Part shown: piece by piece, positions 1 to 11,105 of the stretch
How the letters are laid out: each line of letters begins with the position of its first letter
How positions within the stretch are numbered: position 1 is the first letter of the stretch
NCBI GenBank assembly: GCA_949987705.1
Contig: OX465285.1
Location: 92,637,975 to 92,701,974, forward strand
From: Thereva unica
Taxonomy: Eukaryota > Arthropoda > Insecta > Diptera > Therevidae
Length of the DNA stretch: 64,000 nucleotides
Reading direction: 5' to 3'
Program-made: the position numbers and the translations under genes
The notes under the pieces: generated by a model
Told to the model about the DNA's origin: nothing
Seen by the model: the letters and a program-made list of their open reading frames with translations, nothing else
Databases searched by the model: none

Positions 1-189
1 TAATCAGTTGTTCTTTGAGTTTGTACTTAAAATATATTATAAATTTGAATTAGTCATCAATATACCTATGTGGAATATACATACATTGAAGAGTATTAAG
101 GCAGCCAGGTGTTTGATTGAAGAAACCCATAATCCATTCAGTATTCACCGATCAAGTACAGTTACCATAATTCCCGGCCCTCAAAACAT

Positions 190-206
190 TGGTCCTTCGA
201 GCCGGA
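190..206 (+). other. Candidate retrotransposon primer-binding site (tRNA-Tyr)
   Basis: The 17 bases TGGTCCTTCGAGCCGGA are complementary to the 3' end of insect tRNA-Tyr including its CCA. This is the usual form of an LTR-retrotransposon primer-binding site. The preceding 190 bases would then be the end of a 5' LTR cut by the window edge. No gag frame follows before the inverted repeat that starts near 395, so this is probably a remnant. The tRNA identity is from memory of the tRNA end; the assignment to a retrotransposon is inference. Confidence 0.45.
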
Positions 207-394
207 TCCCGGCCTCCTTCACGGTGAGTACCGATATATGTATACTTATTTGCACGTTTTCAAAGAAAAATATTAGTGACATACCTATTCTGATTAAAGG
301 TGAATAAAGTACAGTTGCAAGTTCTAAGTGCTTATGATTTAAAGCATACATAAGTTAGTGCGTAATCAATGAGTGTCATAATCCATTGAAAGCA

Positions 395-972
395 AAGGGG
401 AATGCCCATTTTCGGCCATGGGTGCCCACACATAAAACCAGACGGAAACGATAATATACACCTTAAGAAATGAAATGATTACTTTCTTGGTTTAGAAAAA
501 AGTCGGGGGTTTTGAGATATACAGGGTGTTTCAAACCATCCGTATCACCCAATTATCTCAGAAGATTTCAATTGAAAAAAATCCAAAAAACACGTGTTTA
601 ATATTTTTTGGAACTCTATCCGACCATACAGAAATTGACCCCCCGCCACACCCCCACTTTGGGGGGGGCGGGGGGTAACTTTAGAATTTCAAATGGCAAC
701 CCCCATTTTTTTCACGAATTCTGATTCTCCGCCGGAAAATATGAAACTTTTGTTCAAAACATTTTTTTATCCGAAGCCCCCTGCACCCCCAAAAATCAAA
801 ATTATCCCCAAAAATCAATCTACAAAAGTTTGATATTTGTCTTTGGAGAATTATAATCCGTGACAAAAAATATGGGTGGCCATAATTCTTCCCCACCTCC
901 TCACCCCCTCGCAGGAGTGAGTAATAGTAGCCCCCAAATTGGGTGGTACGGGTGGTTTGAAACACCCTGTAT
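395..972 (+). repeat. Left arm of a long inverted repeat, containing a TIR-bounded unit
   Basis: This arm is repeated in inverted orientation at about 1805-2146 and, after BEL-1, at 11106-11330. Inside it, 520-972 begins with TACAGGGTGTTTCAAACC and ends with the inverse of the same motif, as a MITE-like unit does. It contains homopurine and homopyrimidine tracts around 660 and 2070. Open frames inside the arms (for example 681-1034) are mirror images of the repeat and are not genes. Confidence 0.7.
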
Positions 973-1804
973 GTAAAATTGCTTTTATTCTCATAAAACA
1001 ACAACACTTTTTTAACAATTATTTTACTGCACATACATGATCAAGTTTTGTTTATTAATAACTTCAACTTCAAGTTTATTATTCCGTTTTTTTACATATA
1101 TTTTTTACATGTTGTACATTAATTCTAATTCTACAATAGTCCTTTTTTAGGCAACTGTAAATTATAGAGTATTCTTATACTTACCTTATATATAAGTATA
1201 TTACTTATTATGTTTGTTTGAATGGCAGAATCTTATCGGTATTAGTTATTACAGTACCAGTTCAATAGTCTGGCCTGAATGTTTTCATCGAACTTGATCA
1301 CAATTAACAGCTTCACCAATGTGGAGCGTACAGCTTACGCACACACTGGTAGCTGTTTAGTATGCGTGTGCTGCGGATCGTTGAAATAATCCCTTTTTAT
1401 TAACCGTTTCGGTATTATGTTGCCATATGGCAACATAATTTTAAAAGGTCGTATGTTTGCTGGATATTATAGTAATAGAAAAATTCGGCTATTTTATGTA
1501 AGATAATAGCCTTCAACATAAATCTTAACCTTTGTGCGGTCATTCGTCAAAGTAAAAGGATTGTAACTAGTGGTAATCTTGTCGCGTATATTGAAATGGC
1601 GAAATCAAGTGTAAGATTTTACATAATGTTTTATGTCGTAAATTAAATATTAATGCAAAATATTGTTTTTTGTGCATATTATATCTAAATAATTTACATT
1701 TTTTTTGAGGCAATACGTGTATATTTTTATTAACAACTATTATATTATATTATTTTTATTAACAACTAACTATTATACTATATTGTTTTAACAACTATAA
1801 TTAT
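973..1804. other. AT-rich spacer between inverted-repeat arms
   Basis: No gene is visible. It holds a perfect 26-bp palindrome at 1414-1439 (two 13-base halves) and short AT-rich direct repeats around 1735-1800. It is the loop of the large foldback structure. Confidence 0.5.
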
Positions 1805-2146
1805 TTGGGGGCTATATTACTCACTCCTGAGAGGGGGTGAGGAGGTGGGGAAGAATTATGGCAACCCATATTTTTTGTCACGGATTATAATTCTCCAAAG
1901 ACAAATATCAAACTTTTGTAGATTGATTTTTGGGGATAATTTTGATTTTTGGGGGTGCAGGGAGCTTCGGATAAAAAAATGTTTTGAACAAAAGTTTCAT
2001 ATTTTCCGGCGGAGAATCAGAATTCGTGAAAAAAATGGGGGTTGCCATTTGAAATTCTAAAGTTACCCCCCGCCCCCCAAAGTGGGGGTGTGGCGGGGGG
2101 TCAATTTCTGTATGGTCGGATAGAGTTCCAAAAAATATTAAACACG
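1805..2146 (-). repeat. Right arm of the long inverted repeat, part 1
   Basis: Inverse copy of about 590-940. It lacks the innermost 30 or so bases of the left-arm unit. It ends exactly where BEL-1 is inserted, and the arm resumes at 11106. The flanking CACG on both sides is the target duplication of BEL-1. Confidence 0.7.
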
Positions 2147-3628
2147 TGGTTTAGTCATGCAGGCTCTGCAACGGTGATTGTGTAGCGGTATTTGTTAAAT
2201 AATAACGCATATAACCTTCGTTCATAAATTTATTCTTATTCGTTTTAATTCATAGCAGCAAATTTCACATAATTTATTAACAACTAAAATGTCAAATTAA
2301 ACTTGTATTAAATTAAATAAATTATTTTAATATTCTTTAATAGATATTACACAATCTTCTTTAATATATATCAATTCAAATACTAAATCTTGTCTTCAAC
2401 TAAATATTAACTGCCATATGTTAGAACCCAAAACCACCCAAAGTTTCTCCCGGTCATGCACCGAAACCGTGTCAGTTTAGGTATTTCTGGATAAAATGCC
2501 TAGCAAGCTAGCATTACTTTATCTGCATACCTTTCTGAATCGTATGTAAACTGCGAATGAAGAACCTGAATGATGTCGCATTTTTATATCTTCCTGGTTG
2601 TCCACCGCCATCTTAAGGAAGAACTGCTTTATTATAATATTAGGGTGCGTTGGTCGATAAACTGGGCTTACTTGCCGATAAATTTAACTTCATCTATAAC
2701 TATATAATTCTGTATTCAGCCCAGGATTCTTCTGCATCCAAAAATTGCTAATATTGTATATTAATTTTTACTGCCTTAAATTTTGCATTTTCAATTTTAT
2801 TCCTTTTATAATTTATTATTATATTTTTTAAATGTCGATAATGCAGAAATGCAGATTGACATTAAAATTAAAAGCTATTTTATCGACGAATAAATCATTC
2901 CTTCTCCTTTTAATTTTCTTTCTCTTTCCCTCTTATGGGATAAATTAATAAATTTAAATATAATTATTATCGCGAAATTTCAAAGCCTTTCGCTAATTGT
3001 GGCTTTACTTTCGGTAGCTTTCGCGAAGTACCAGCTGACTGTCAATTCAAACCATGAATGACAGTTCGCGTTTTTTATTTTCGCGACTCGCGACCGTCGT
3101 CGGTTTTTCGCTGTTTTCCGCGCGTGTGTTAACAGGTGCAGGTAGAGATCATTATTATAAGGCACAGGTAAGTTTAATATTCGATTTTGCGTGTTTTTTA
3201 CCTTGTATTTAGTCTTTTAACATAACTTATGTTGCATGTTCTAACCTAACCTTAAAATCAATCTAAATTCAAATTCATGTTTTTTCTTTTATTTATTAAT
3301 TCAATTTGCTTTCATTTCCCTTCTATTTTCTTAAATTTCTATCCTATTCTATTTCCTTAAATTTCTAATTCATTAATTCATTGTATTTCGTTTTAGTAAT
3401 TCTTGTTTTTATGTTGTTGTTGTTATGTGAGAATTCATGTTTATTTTCGTATTTAATTCAATTATTATCGTATAATAATTCAATTTTATTTAATCTAATT
3501 TATTTTAATTCATTAATTTTAATTTCTTTCTTTTCAGGTTCATTCTAACTATCCAGGTAAGTATGGTTCTGGCATTTGTTTATTAATTGAAGTTTAATTA
3601 CATCTATTTTTAGGTACTGCGCTTAACA
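2147..3628 (-). repeat. BEL-1 3' LTR
   Basis: 1482 bp, repeated at 9624-11105 with no difference noticed by eye. It includes GC-richer segments such as 2990-3130 and CTAACCTAACC motifs near 3240. The 61-aa frame at 2980-3165 occurs in both LTRs and is probably not coding. Confidence 0.9.
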
Positions 3629-4225
3629 TTCTCCCTCCCGTTGAACCGCCTGGTTCGAAAGTTTTTTAAGAAGACCTCTCTTGTGGTAGTGGAAGAAGGT
3701 GAGGCTGCCGTCTGCTTTTACCTTTACCCTGACTTGGTACCGCTCGGGTAAATTCAGCGTTTTCTCCCGTTTTTTAGTCTTGGCGATGGCTTCGAAATCT
3801 GTTCTTTGCAGGATGTCGCGAGTTAGGAAGATATCAACTCCTTCCCTGGTCACAAACTTTTGGTGGCTGTTGTTGATCCGCATCTTCAGTTCCTTTATGG
3901 TGGTGGTCGGCCTCAAGATTGCCAATGAAGGCTCTGACGCTCCGTTGATCAGCGCTGGCTGGGATGGTGTCGGTTTGGTGTGTCTCGTCACGTTCGCTAA
4001 GCGGCTGGCAGGATGATCTCGGGATTTGTTCGTGGCCCTAGATGCTTGGGTATGGTGGACGTCTACCTTAGCTGCAACTGTTGCGGAATCACATCTTGGC
4101 CTTGATGACCTGGGATCAATATCGCCGTCGGAATCTGCAAAAATGTCCGGGTCTGCTTCGTCGTGCATCGAGAAGAAAATTCGCTCGGATAAGATAAGGA
4201 CATCTTCATCATATTCGTATTCCAT
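3623..4225 (-). CDS. BEL-1 accessory ORF, unknown 200-aa protein
   Basis: A 200-aa frame lies between the pol stop and the 3' LTR, where envelope genes sit in some BEL elements. I do not recognise it. The N-terminal 45 residues are acidic (D/E-rich), the middle is rich in R, S, T and P, and the C-terminal third is basic. No signal peptide or membrane segment is visible, so it is not an envelope. It starts 86 bases after the pol start-side end and would need reinitiation or splicing to be made. Its last codons read through the polypurine tract (about 3629-3642), and its stop lies inside the first 6 bases of the 3' LTR. An unbroken frame of this length in a young element suggests it is coding. 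Confidence 0.6.
   Translation of the reverse strand: MEYEYDEDVLILSERIFFSMHDEADPDIFADSDGDIDPRSSRPRCDSATVAAKVDVHHTQASRATNKSRDHPASRLANVTRHTKPTPSQPALINGASEPSLAILRPTTTIKELKMRINNSHQKFVTREGVDIFLTRDILQRTDFEAIAKTKKREKTLNLPERYQVRVKVKADGSLTFFHYHKRGLLKKLSNQAVQREGEC
3629..3642 (-). other. BEL-1 polypurine tract
   Basis: On the minus strand AACGGGAGGGAGAA directly precedes the 3' LTR (TGTTAAGC...). Position and purine content fit the plus-strand primer of reverse transcription. It is also coding in the accessory frame. Confidence 0.75.
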
Positions 4226-4311
4226 CTGAAATTATACTTATAAGTTATTAAGTTAAGGTTTTAGGGACAACACGACACAATGAACGGACAACACGTGTCT
4301 TATAGTTAGTG

Positions 4312-7300
4312 TTAGTGGACTGCTTCTATGGGTAAACGGCATAGTTTGGTAACTGGTCGCTGGAAACTGCTTGTTTGGGTTTTTATTTTTGCCACTCTTA
4401 CCAAACCATCTTGACCTGGGTAAACTTCCTTCACAAGGCCCAGTGGCCACTTTGCTGGAGGCATGTTTTCGTGAGTTACTAGTACGACGTCGCCAACTTG
4501 GAGGTTTTTCTCACGATGATGCCACTTATTTCGGGTTTGGAGCTGATGCAAGTAATCCCTAGACCAGTTTTTCCAAAATTGGTTAAGTTTTTGTTGGAGC
4601 ATTTTCCATCGTTGCCTGACTGGAATATCACAGCTACCGCCTGGGTCTGGTGGCGTATTTAAAGCTTGCCCTATAAGAAAGTGTCCTGGTGTCAGAATTT
4701 CCGGATGGTTGGGGTCTGTGCTGACATAGCACAATGGACGAGAATTTAAAACGGCTTCCACTTGCGTTAATAACGTTGTATATTCTTCAAACGTGCATGT
4801 TAGGTTTGCTAAACTTCTACGTAAGTGAGTTTTCACCGAACGTACACCTGCCTCCCAAAGGCCCCCGAAATGTGGAGCAGCAGGAGGGATAAAGTGCCAG
4901 TTGATAGCCTGATTTATGACATATTTCGCTGCCTCTTGGGTAGATATTGTAATTGCCGTTTTTAAGTCCTTGTCCAGTTTCGTCTTGGCTCCAATGAAGT
5001 TGGAGCCGCAATCCGAGTAAATATCCGTAGGTAGACCTCTTCTTGCGATGAACCTTTTGAGTGCTGCGAGGAATGTTTCAGTGGTTAAATCCGAGACGAG
5101 TTCAATGTGCATAGCCTTGGTTGCCATGCACACAAAAATACATATATATGCCTTTAATATTGGCGCCTTTCGAAGGTGTGACGCTTTTACCATGACTGGC
5201 CCAGCATAGTCTAGACCAACCTTGGTAAAAGGCTTAGTGATATTAACTCGTGCTTCTGGGAGATCTCCCATCATCTGATGGCAGGTTTGTTTTCGGAATC
5301 TGGCGCATACAACACAATTTTGTATTCGAGTGGTGATCGCTCGCCTGGCATCGATAATCCAAAATTTGTGTCGACTAGTGGCTAACACCAAAGTAGTTCC
5401 GCCATGTAGAGTTTCTTGATGTAGTTTGTCTATAATCAGTGATGTTATGTGATGTTTCTTTGGCAGGATGATTTGATGCTTTCGATTATGGACGATAGTT
5501 GCATGTGATAGTCGCCCTTGTATGCGTAGAAGCCCTTGCTCATCGATGAATGGACTTAATTGAAGTAAGTTACTTTTGTGAGATATTGCCTTGTTGTGCG
5601 ACAAATTATGGTACTCCTTGGGAAAGCTCGCTTTTTGTACGAGTAGTAGAATAGTTGTCTCGGCGTCACATAATTCCTGGGTAGAGAGAAGTCCAATTTG
5701 TTTTTTGCCATTCTTCTTGCAGTTTTCCTTGAAACGTAGAAGTAGTGCTGTTATTCTAATTAGTCTGCTAAATGATGAGTAGCGTACAAGCAAGTCGTCC
5801 TGAATTGCGGCAACGAAGGTTGCGGTAGTAGGTTTCCTTGCCTCCAAGTCAGTTACGTCCTCACATTTTCCAAGCCTTGGCCAATGATTGTCACTCTTGG
5901 AAAGCCAGACTGGTCCATGCCACCAAATGTTGTTAGATAATAATTCGTTCACGGTGGCGCCTCTCGAAGCCAAGTCTGCTGGATTGTCCGCGGTGGGAAC
6001 GTGTCGCCAGGCATCGTACCGTAAGCTTTCTTGGATTTCAACAACCCGATTGGCTACGTAGGTTTTCCAGCGTGACGGGTGTTCTCTGATCCATTGTAAC
6101 GTTATAGTAGAATCCGTCCACGCGAATATCGGAATGTTTTCTAAATTCATATCCTTGATAGTGGTTCGTATTAGACGTGCTAGGATTAGCGCCCCGTTTA
6201 ATTCCAAACGCGGTATTGTTGTTGGCTTAATTGGTGCTACTCTAGTTTTTGCCGTGAGTAACATAGATGTTATGCTGCCATCTTCCTGTACCGTTCGTAA
6301 ATACAGCACTGCGGCATATGCCTGGGTCGAAGCGTCGCAAAACCCGTGTAGTTGAGCTCTAGCAGTTGTTGTATACTGTATCCACCGAGGAATCCTAATA
6401 CGAGGTAGATGTTCCAAGTCCTTCTTAAAGTTGTTCCATTGCTGGTTGATGTTGGTTGACAATGGAGCATCCCAAGTACATCCAGTGATCCACATCGCTT
6501 GCATGATCATTTTTGCGACGATTATAACTGGCGCTAACCAGCCAAGTGGATCATAAAGCGAGGCGATCTCGGAGAGCACGGATCTTTTGGTTGGAATTGG
6601 TTTCCCTGGTTTCAATGATATTTTAAATGTGAAATAATCCTTTGTTGGGAACCATTGAATCCCTAATGTTTTGACTGATTCCATCTCACCAATGGCCAAT
6701 GCCTCTCGTAATTCGCAGTACTCTGGAGGTAGATGTGCTAACAGCTCTGGCTCGTTGCTGGCCCATTTCCGAAGATTAAATCCACCTGCCTTCATCATCT
6801 CTATCATTTGGTGCTGGAGAACCTTGGCGCTTGTTGTATCATCGGCTCCTGTTAAGAGATCATCCACATAGAAATCCTTGAAGGCTAGTTTAGAAGCTAA
6901 TGGCCAGTTTTCTCTTTCATCTTCGGCAAGTTGCTGCAATGTCCTTATGGCAAGATAAGGAGCTGCTGAAGTTCCGAAAGTAACAGTGTTCAGTTGAAAA
7001 TCTTGTATCTCACCAGTGGTTGGATGTTTCCAAATGATGCGCTGGAAAGCACGTTGTTCGGGATGGACAAGAATCATCCTGTACATTTTTTCAACGTCGG
7101 CAGTTAAGGCTATTCGATATTTTCGCCAGTTCATCAGGATTGCAAATAGCTTTGGTTGCAATGTTGGACCCTTGAGAAGATGTTCATTTAACGATGTTCC
7201 ATTCGTTGTTTTGCAGGATGCGTCAAACACTACTCGCAATCGCGTAGTTGTGCTGTCCTTGTATACCGCGTGATGTGGAATATAATAGTGTGGCTGATCG

Positions 7301-9531
7301 TGTGCGAGAGGAGGTGCTTCCTCCATGTGACCCAGCTGTATGTATTCATCTAGGCAATTACTGTAGTCGCGAGCTAGGTCGGATTTTTTGCTAAATTGCC
7401 TTTGTAAGGCCATAAACCGTGACAGGGCTTGAGGACGTGATTCTCCTAGCTCTGGTATTTTATTGTTTACAAATGGCAGCTTAACTGAATACTGACCATT
7501 GTCCATTCGCGCATGAGAGGTCTGAAAGATGTCTTGACACTCTTGCTCCTCGGCCTTGAAGATTGGGTGTGAAGGAAATTCTTCAGTTTCGAAGAATTGT
7601 TTAAGCTGGTCGTTCAACTCGTTCTCCGTAGTGGCCATGAAGGAAACTGTCCCCTTATGCACTTTGTTGGTTGTTGGTCCTACTAAGATCCAACCGAATA
7701 ATGTTTTTAATGCTACTGGAGTAGTTTTGGTCCCTCGTACAATTCCCTCCTGGATTATCTGAGCATAAGCGTTGGCTCCTAATAAGACATCGATTGTACC
7801 TGGCTTCCAGTATGTGGGATCGGCTAGTCTTAAGCCGTCTAAATGTTGAAAATTTCCCTTGAAAATTCGATGTTTGGGTAGTAAACCAGTAATCTTTTTT
7901 ATGACTAAAAATGTTTCAGTTATTGTGGGCCCGGTTAATTGACTGGACTGCAAATGCAAAATTGTTTCTTTGCTTGAGGTTGCAGCAGAGATGTTTCCTA
8001 TTACTTCTATGCCCATAGAAGTAGTATAGCATGGGGTGGCTAGTCTTTGGCAGGCTTCCTCTGTGACGAAGGAGGATTGTGAACCTGGGTCGATGAGACA
8101 TCGTAGCTGGACTGTTTGACCATGATTACCTTTAGCAACTACTAATGCCGTTGATAATAGTGCTTGCAGGTTTCGTCGGGACATGAAGGCTTGGGTGACA
8201 TTACGTTCGGCAGGGCTGTGGCCTTTGCTTTCTGGATTGGATTTGGCTTGTTCATTATTCAAATCCTGTAGGTGAGTCCCTTCAACCGGTTGTTGTGTGG
8301 TGGATTGATTCCTTACATTGGGTGGGTGCAGAGAAGTGTGGTGCTGTTGTCCGCATTTAAAGCATTTGTACTTGCTTGTACATTCCGATTTGATGTGGGT
8401 TTTAGATAAGCAATTAAGACAAAGACCTGCAGCTAGAATAACCTCCCTCTTGGCGTTGGTAGACATGCCCTTATATTTGGGACAGCGTAATATGAAATGT
8501 CCCTTTCCACATGCAGGACATCCCCCCTCTTTAGCGCTATAACATGAAGTTGTTTTTTCCCTCGACAGCGTTCTTGTCTGATGAGGTGTAGTTCTAGTCC
8601 CTAAAACATCAGCAATAGATTCCAAAACCTTCAAGCGATTGTTGAGAAAGGTTTTAAAATCGTTCATTGTTGGCAAATTCTCATCAGGGCCCTGCTCCTC
8701 TTCCCATAGTTTAAGGGTGTGAACAGGTAGTTTCTGCACCAGAACGTATATTAACAAAGCATCCCACGTACTGGTATCTACCTTCAGGCTCTTTAACTGC
8801 TGTAAACATTCTTCAGTGGTATCTACCAGCGATTTAATTCCCTTACTAGTTTCAGCATGCAGACTTGGTTGATTAACTAACAGCTTGAGTTGGTGGTTAA
8901 CCAAAATGCGTACATTTTCGAACCGTTTCTTTAGCTTATTCCAAGCTGGAATATAATCAGACTCCGTTATGGGTGTGTGGCGCAACACTCTTTCAGCTTC
9001 TCCTGTTAGGCACGACTTCAAATGATGAAGTTTTTGTACCGAAGATAACCTCGAGTTGTTGTGCACTAGAGCCACAAACATATCCGAAAACGATCTCCAC
9101 ATATCGTAATCGCCATTGAATTTAGGTAGTGATATTTTGGGCAGTGGTGAGTCTTGATGGACTACTGTGGTTATGGATGTTTCATGTGCGTCAGATAAAC
9201 CTGCTTGATTTGCTTCAGCCTTGACTTGACGTAAGCCTTCTGCTAAATCACTTAAATGATCGAGATAACTAGTCTCAGTATTGACATAGCGATCTTCTGT
9301 AATATAGGGAATTTCGGGTTCCTTTCCAGATGCATCTTCACTTAACGCCAATGCGATGGACAAATCTAAAGTAGAATATTCATCCCAAAATGTCCTTAAC
9401 TGAGACATCCGTGTTTCATAGAAGCCTTGTGTTCTTTTAGGAATGGGCTGCTTTTTGCCATTCTCAATATACCGCACAATTTTATTCCTTAACACCCTTT
9501 CCTCTACCAGAAGTTGTTTCAAATTCGACAT
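4312..9531 (-). CDS. BEL-1 gag-pol polyprotein (BEL/Pao)
   Basis: A single 1739-aa frame, unbroken. Domains in order: Pao-type gag (DUF1759-like, about residues 130-300), cysteine zinc knuckles (about 335-400, CxxC...H...C patterns), aspartic protease with a DPGS motif near 481, reverse transcriptase with YVDD near 887, RNase H (first Asp near 1062), and integrase. The integrase has an HHCC zinc finger (about 1360-1405), catalytic D in LDYAGP (about 1440), D in YSDCGSNF (about 1508), E in GLWEAG (about 1558) and a C-terminal DUF5641-like tail to about 1735. The start is ATG about 90 bases after the 5' LTR. All catalytic motifs are present, so the element may be autonomous. The family assignment is firm. 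Confidence 0.93.
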   Translation of the reverse strand: MSNLKQLLVEERVLRNKIVRYIENGKKQPIPKRTQGFYETRMSQLRTFWDEYSTLDLSIALALSEDASGKEPEIPYITEDRYVNTETSYLDHLSDLAEGLRQVKAEANQAGLSDAHETSITTVVHQDSPLPKISLPKFNGDYDMWRSFSDMFVALVHNNSRLSSVQKLHHLKSCLTGEAERVLRHTPITESDYIPAWNKLKKRFENVRILVNHQLKLLVNQPSLHAETSKGIKSLVDTTEECLQQLKSLKVDTSTWDALLIYVLVQKLPVHTLKLWEEEQGPDENLPTMNDFKTFLNNRLKVLESIADVLGTRTTPHQTRTLSREKTTSCYSAKEGGCPACGKGHFILRCPKYKGMSTNAKREVILAAGLCLNCLSKTHIKSECTSKYKCFKCGQQHHTSLHPPNVRNQSTTQQPVEGTHLQDLNNEQAKSNPESKGHSPAERNVTQAFMSRRNLQALLSTALVVAKGNHGQTVQLRCLIDPGSQSSFVTEEACQRLATPCYTTSMGIEVIGNISAATSSKETILHLQSSQLTGPTITETFLVIKKITGLLPKHRIFKGNFQHLDGLRLADPTYWKPGTIDVLLGANAYAQIIQEGIVRGTKTTPVALKTLFGWILVGPTTNKVHKGTVSFMATTENELNDQLKQFFETEEFPSHPIFKAEEQECQDIFQTSHARMDNGQYSVKLPFVNNKIPELGESRPQALSRFMALQRQFSKKSDLARDYSNCLDEYIQLGHMEEAPPLAHDQPHYYIPHHAVYKDSTTTRLRVVFDASCKTTNGTSLNEHLLKGPTLQPKLFAILMNWRKYRIALTADVEKMYRMILVHPEQRAFQRIIWKHPTTGEIQDFQLNTVTFGTSAAPYLAIRTLQQLAEDERENWPLASKLAFKDFYVDDLLTGADDTTSAKVLQHQMIEMMKAGGFNLRKWASNEPELLAHLPPEYCELREALAIGEMESVKTLGIQWFPTKDYFTFKISLKPGKPIPTKRSVLSEIASLYDPLGWLAPVIIVAKMIMQAMWITGCTWDAPLSTNINQQWNNFKKDLEHLPRIRIPRWIQYTTTARAQLHGFCDASTQAYAAVLYLRTVQEDGSITSMLLTAKTRVAPIKPTTIPRLELNGALILARLIRTTIKDMNLENIPIFAWTDSTITLQWIREHPSRWKTYVANRVVEIQESLRYDAWRHVPTADNPADLASRGATVNELLSNNIWWHGPVWLSKSDNHWPRLGKCEDVTDLEARKPTTATFVAAIQDDLLVRYSSFSRLIRITALLLRFKENCKKNGKKQIGLLSTQELCDAETTILLLVQKASFPKEYHNLSHNKAISHKSNLLQLSPFIDEQGLLRIQGRLSHATIVHNRKHQIILPKKHHITSLIIDKLHQETLHGGTTLVLATSRHKFWIIDARRAITTRIQNCVVCARFRKQTCHQMMGDLPEARVNITKPFTKVGLDYAGPVMVKASHLRKAPILKAYICIFVCMATKAMHIELVSDLTTETFLAALKRFIARRGLPTDIYSDCGSNFIGAKTKLDKDLKTAITISTQEAAKYVINQAINWHFIPPAAPHFGGLWEAGVRSVKTHLRRSLANLTCTFEEYTTLLTQVEAVLNSRPLCYVSTDPNHPEILTPGHFLIGQALNTPPDPGGSCDIPVRQRWKMLQQKLNQFWKNWSRDYLHQLQTRNKWHHREKNLQVGDVVLVTHENMPPAKWPLGLVKEVYPGQDGLVRVAKIKTQTSSFQRPVTKLCRLPIEAVH

Positions 9532-9604
9532 TTTATTTTATTATATGCAAAAATAATACTGCAATGAATTAACTATATAAATTCTGAACGGGTTATATAC
9601 TGTT

Positions 9605-9621
9605 CCTGGATGGAACCACCA
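9605..9621 (-). other. BEL-1 candidate primer-binding site
   Basis: On the minus strand TGGTGGTTCCATCCAGG follows the 5' LTR after a few bases. The TGG start and position fit a primer-binding site. The acceptor-stem part resembles tRNA-Gln except for one base, but the match is not full and I leave the tRNA unresolved. Confidence 0.5.
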
Positions 9622-9623
9622 AA

Positions 9624-11105
9624 TGGTTTAGTCATGCAGGCTCTGCAACGGTGATTGTGTAGCGGTATTTGTTAAATAATAACGCATATAACCTTCGTTC
9701 ATAAATTTATTCTTATTCGTTTTAATTCATAGCAGCAAATTTCACATAATTTATTAACAACTAAAATGTCAAATTAAACTTGTATTAAATTAAATAAATT
9801 ATTTTAATATTCTTTAATAGATATTACACAATCTTCTTTAATATATATCAATTCAAATACTAAATCTTGTCTTCAACTAAATATTAACTGCCATATGTTA
9901 GAACCCAAAACCACCCAAAGTTTCTCCCGGTCATGCACCGAAACCGTGTCAGTTTAGGTATTTCTGGATAAAATGCCTAGCAAGCTAGCATTACTTTATC
10001 TGCATACCTTTCTGAATCGTATGTAAACTGCGAATGAAGAACCTGAATGATGTCGCATTTTTATATCTTCCTGGTTGTCCACCGCCATCTTAAGGAAGAA
10101 CTGCTTTATTATAATATTAGGGTGCGTTGGTCGATAAACTGGGCTTACTTGCCGATAAATTTAACTTCATCTATAACTATATAATTCTGTATTCAGCCCA
10201 GGATTCTTCTGCATCCAAAAATTGCTAATATTGTATATTAATTTTTACTGCCTTAAATTTTGCATTTTCAATTTTATTCCTTTTATAATTTATTATTATA
10301 TTTTTTAAATGTCGATAATGCAGAAATGCAGATTGACATTAAAATTAAAAGCTATTTTATCGACGAATAAATCATTCCTTCTCCTTTTAATTTTCTTTCT
10401 CTTTCCCTCTTATGGGATAAATTAATAAATTTAAATATAATTATTATCGCGAAATTTCAAAGCCTTTCGCTAATTGTGGCTTTACTTTCGGTAGCTTTCG
10501 CGAAGTACCAGCTGACTGTCAATTCAAACCATGAATGACAGTTCGCGTTTTTTATTTTCGCGACTCGCGACCGTCGTCGGTTTTTCGCTGTTTTCCGCGC
10601 GTGTGTTAACAGGTGCAGGTAGAGATCATTATTATAAGGCACAGGTAAGTTTAATATTCGATTTTGCGTGTTTTTTACCTTGTATTTAGTCTTTTAACAT
10701 AACTTATGTTGCATGTTCTAACCTAACCTTAAAATCAATCTAAATTCAAATTCATGTTTTTTCTTTTATTTATTAATTCAATTTGCTTTCATTTCCCTTC
10801 TATTTTCTTAAATTTCTATCCTATTCTATTTCCTTAAATTTCTAATTCATTAATTCATTGTATTTCGTTTTAGTAATTCTTGTTTTTATGTTGTTGTTGT
10901 TATGTGAGAATTCATGTTTATTTTCGTATTTAATTCAATTATTATCGTATAATAATTCAATTTTATTTAATCTAATTTATTTTAATTCATTAATTTTAAT
11001 TTCTTTCTTTTCAGGTTCATTCTAACTATCCAGGTAAGTATGGTTCTGGCATTTGTTTATTAATTGAAGTTTAATTACATCTATTTTTAGGTACTGCGCT
11101 TAACA
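9624..11105 (-). repeat. BEL-1 5' LTR
   Basis: 1482 bp, same length and apparently same sequence as 2147-3628. Promoter and polyadenylation signals of the element must lie here on the minus strand; I did not place them. Confidence 0.9.

Larger units (their letters stand above)
2147..11105 (-). mobile_element. BEL-1: complete BEL/Pao LTR retrotransposon
   Basis: The element is bounded by two 1482-bp LTRs (2147-3628 and 9624-11105) that look identical by eye. It is flanked by a 4-bp CACG duplication at 2143-2146 and 11106-11109, and LTR ends are TG...CA in plus orientation. It reads on the minus strand: 5' LTR at right, primer-binding site just left of 9624, one gag-pol frame (4312-9531), an accessory frame (3623-4225), a polypurine tract at about 3629-3642 and the 3' LTR at left. 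It interrupts the right arm of an older inverted repeat. Equal LTR length and an unbroken long frame indicate a recent insertion. Confidence 0.93.

Noticed and set aside
681..2060. Open frames of 117 and 71 aa at 681-1034 and 1845-2060 with the same protein
   Set aside because: They are the two arms of one inverted repeat read on opposite strands; composition is repeat-driven and no domain is visible.
2980..10642. Identical 61-aa frames at 2980-3165 and 10457-10642
   Set aside because: They lie at the same place in the two BEL-1 LTRs; identity follows from LTR identity and no product is known.
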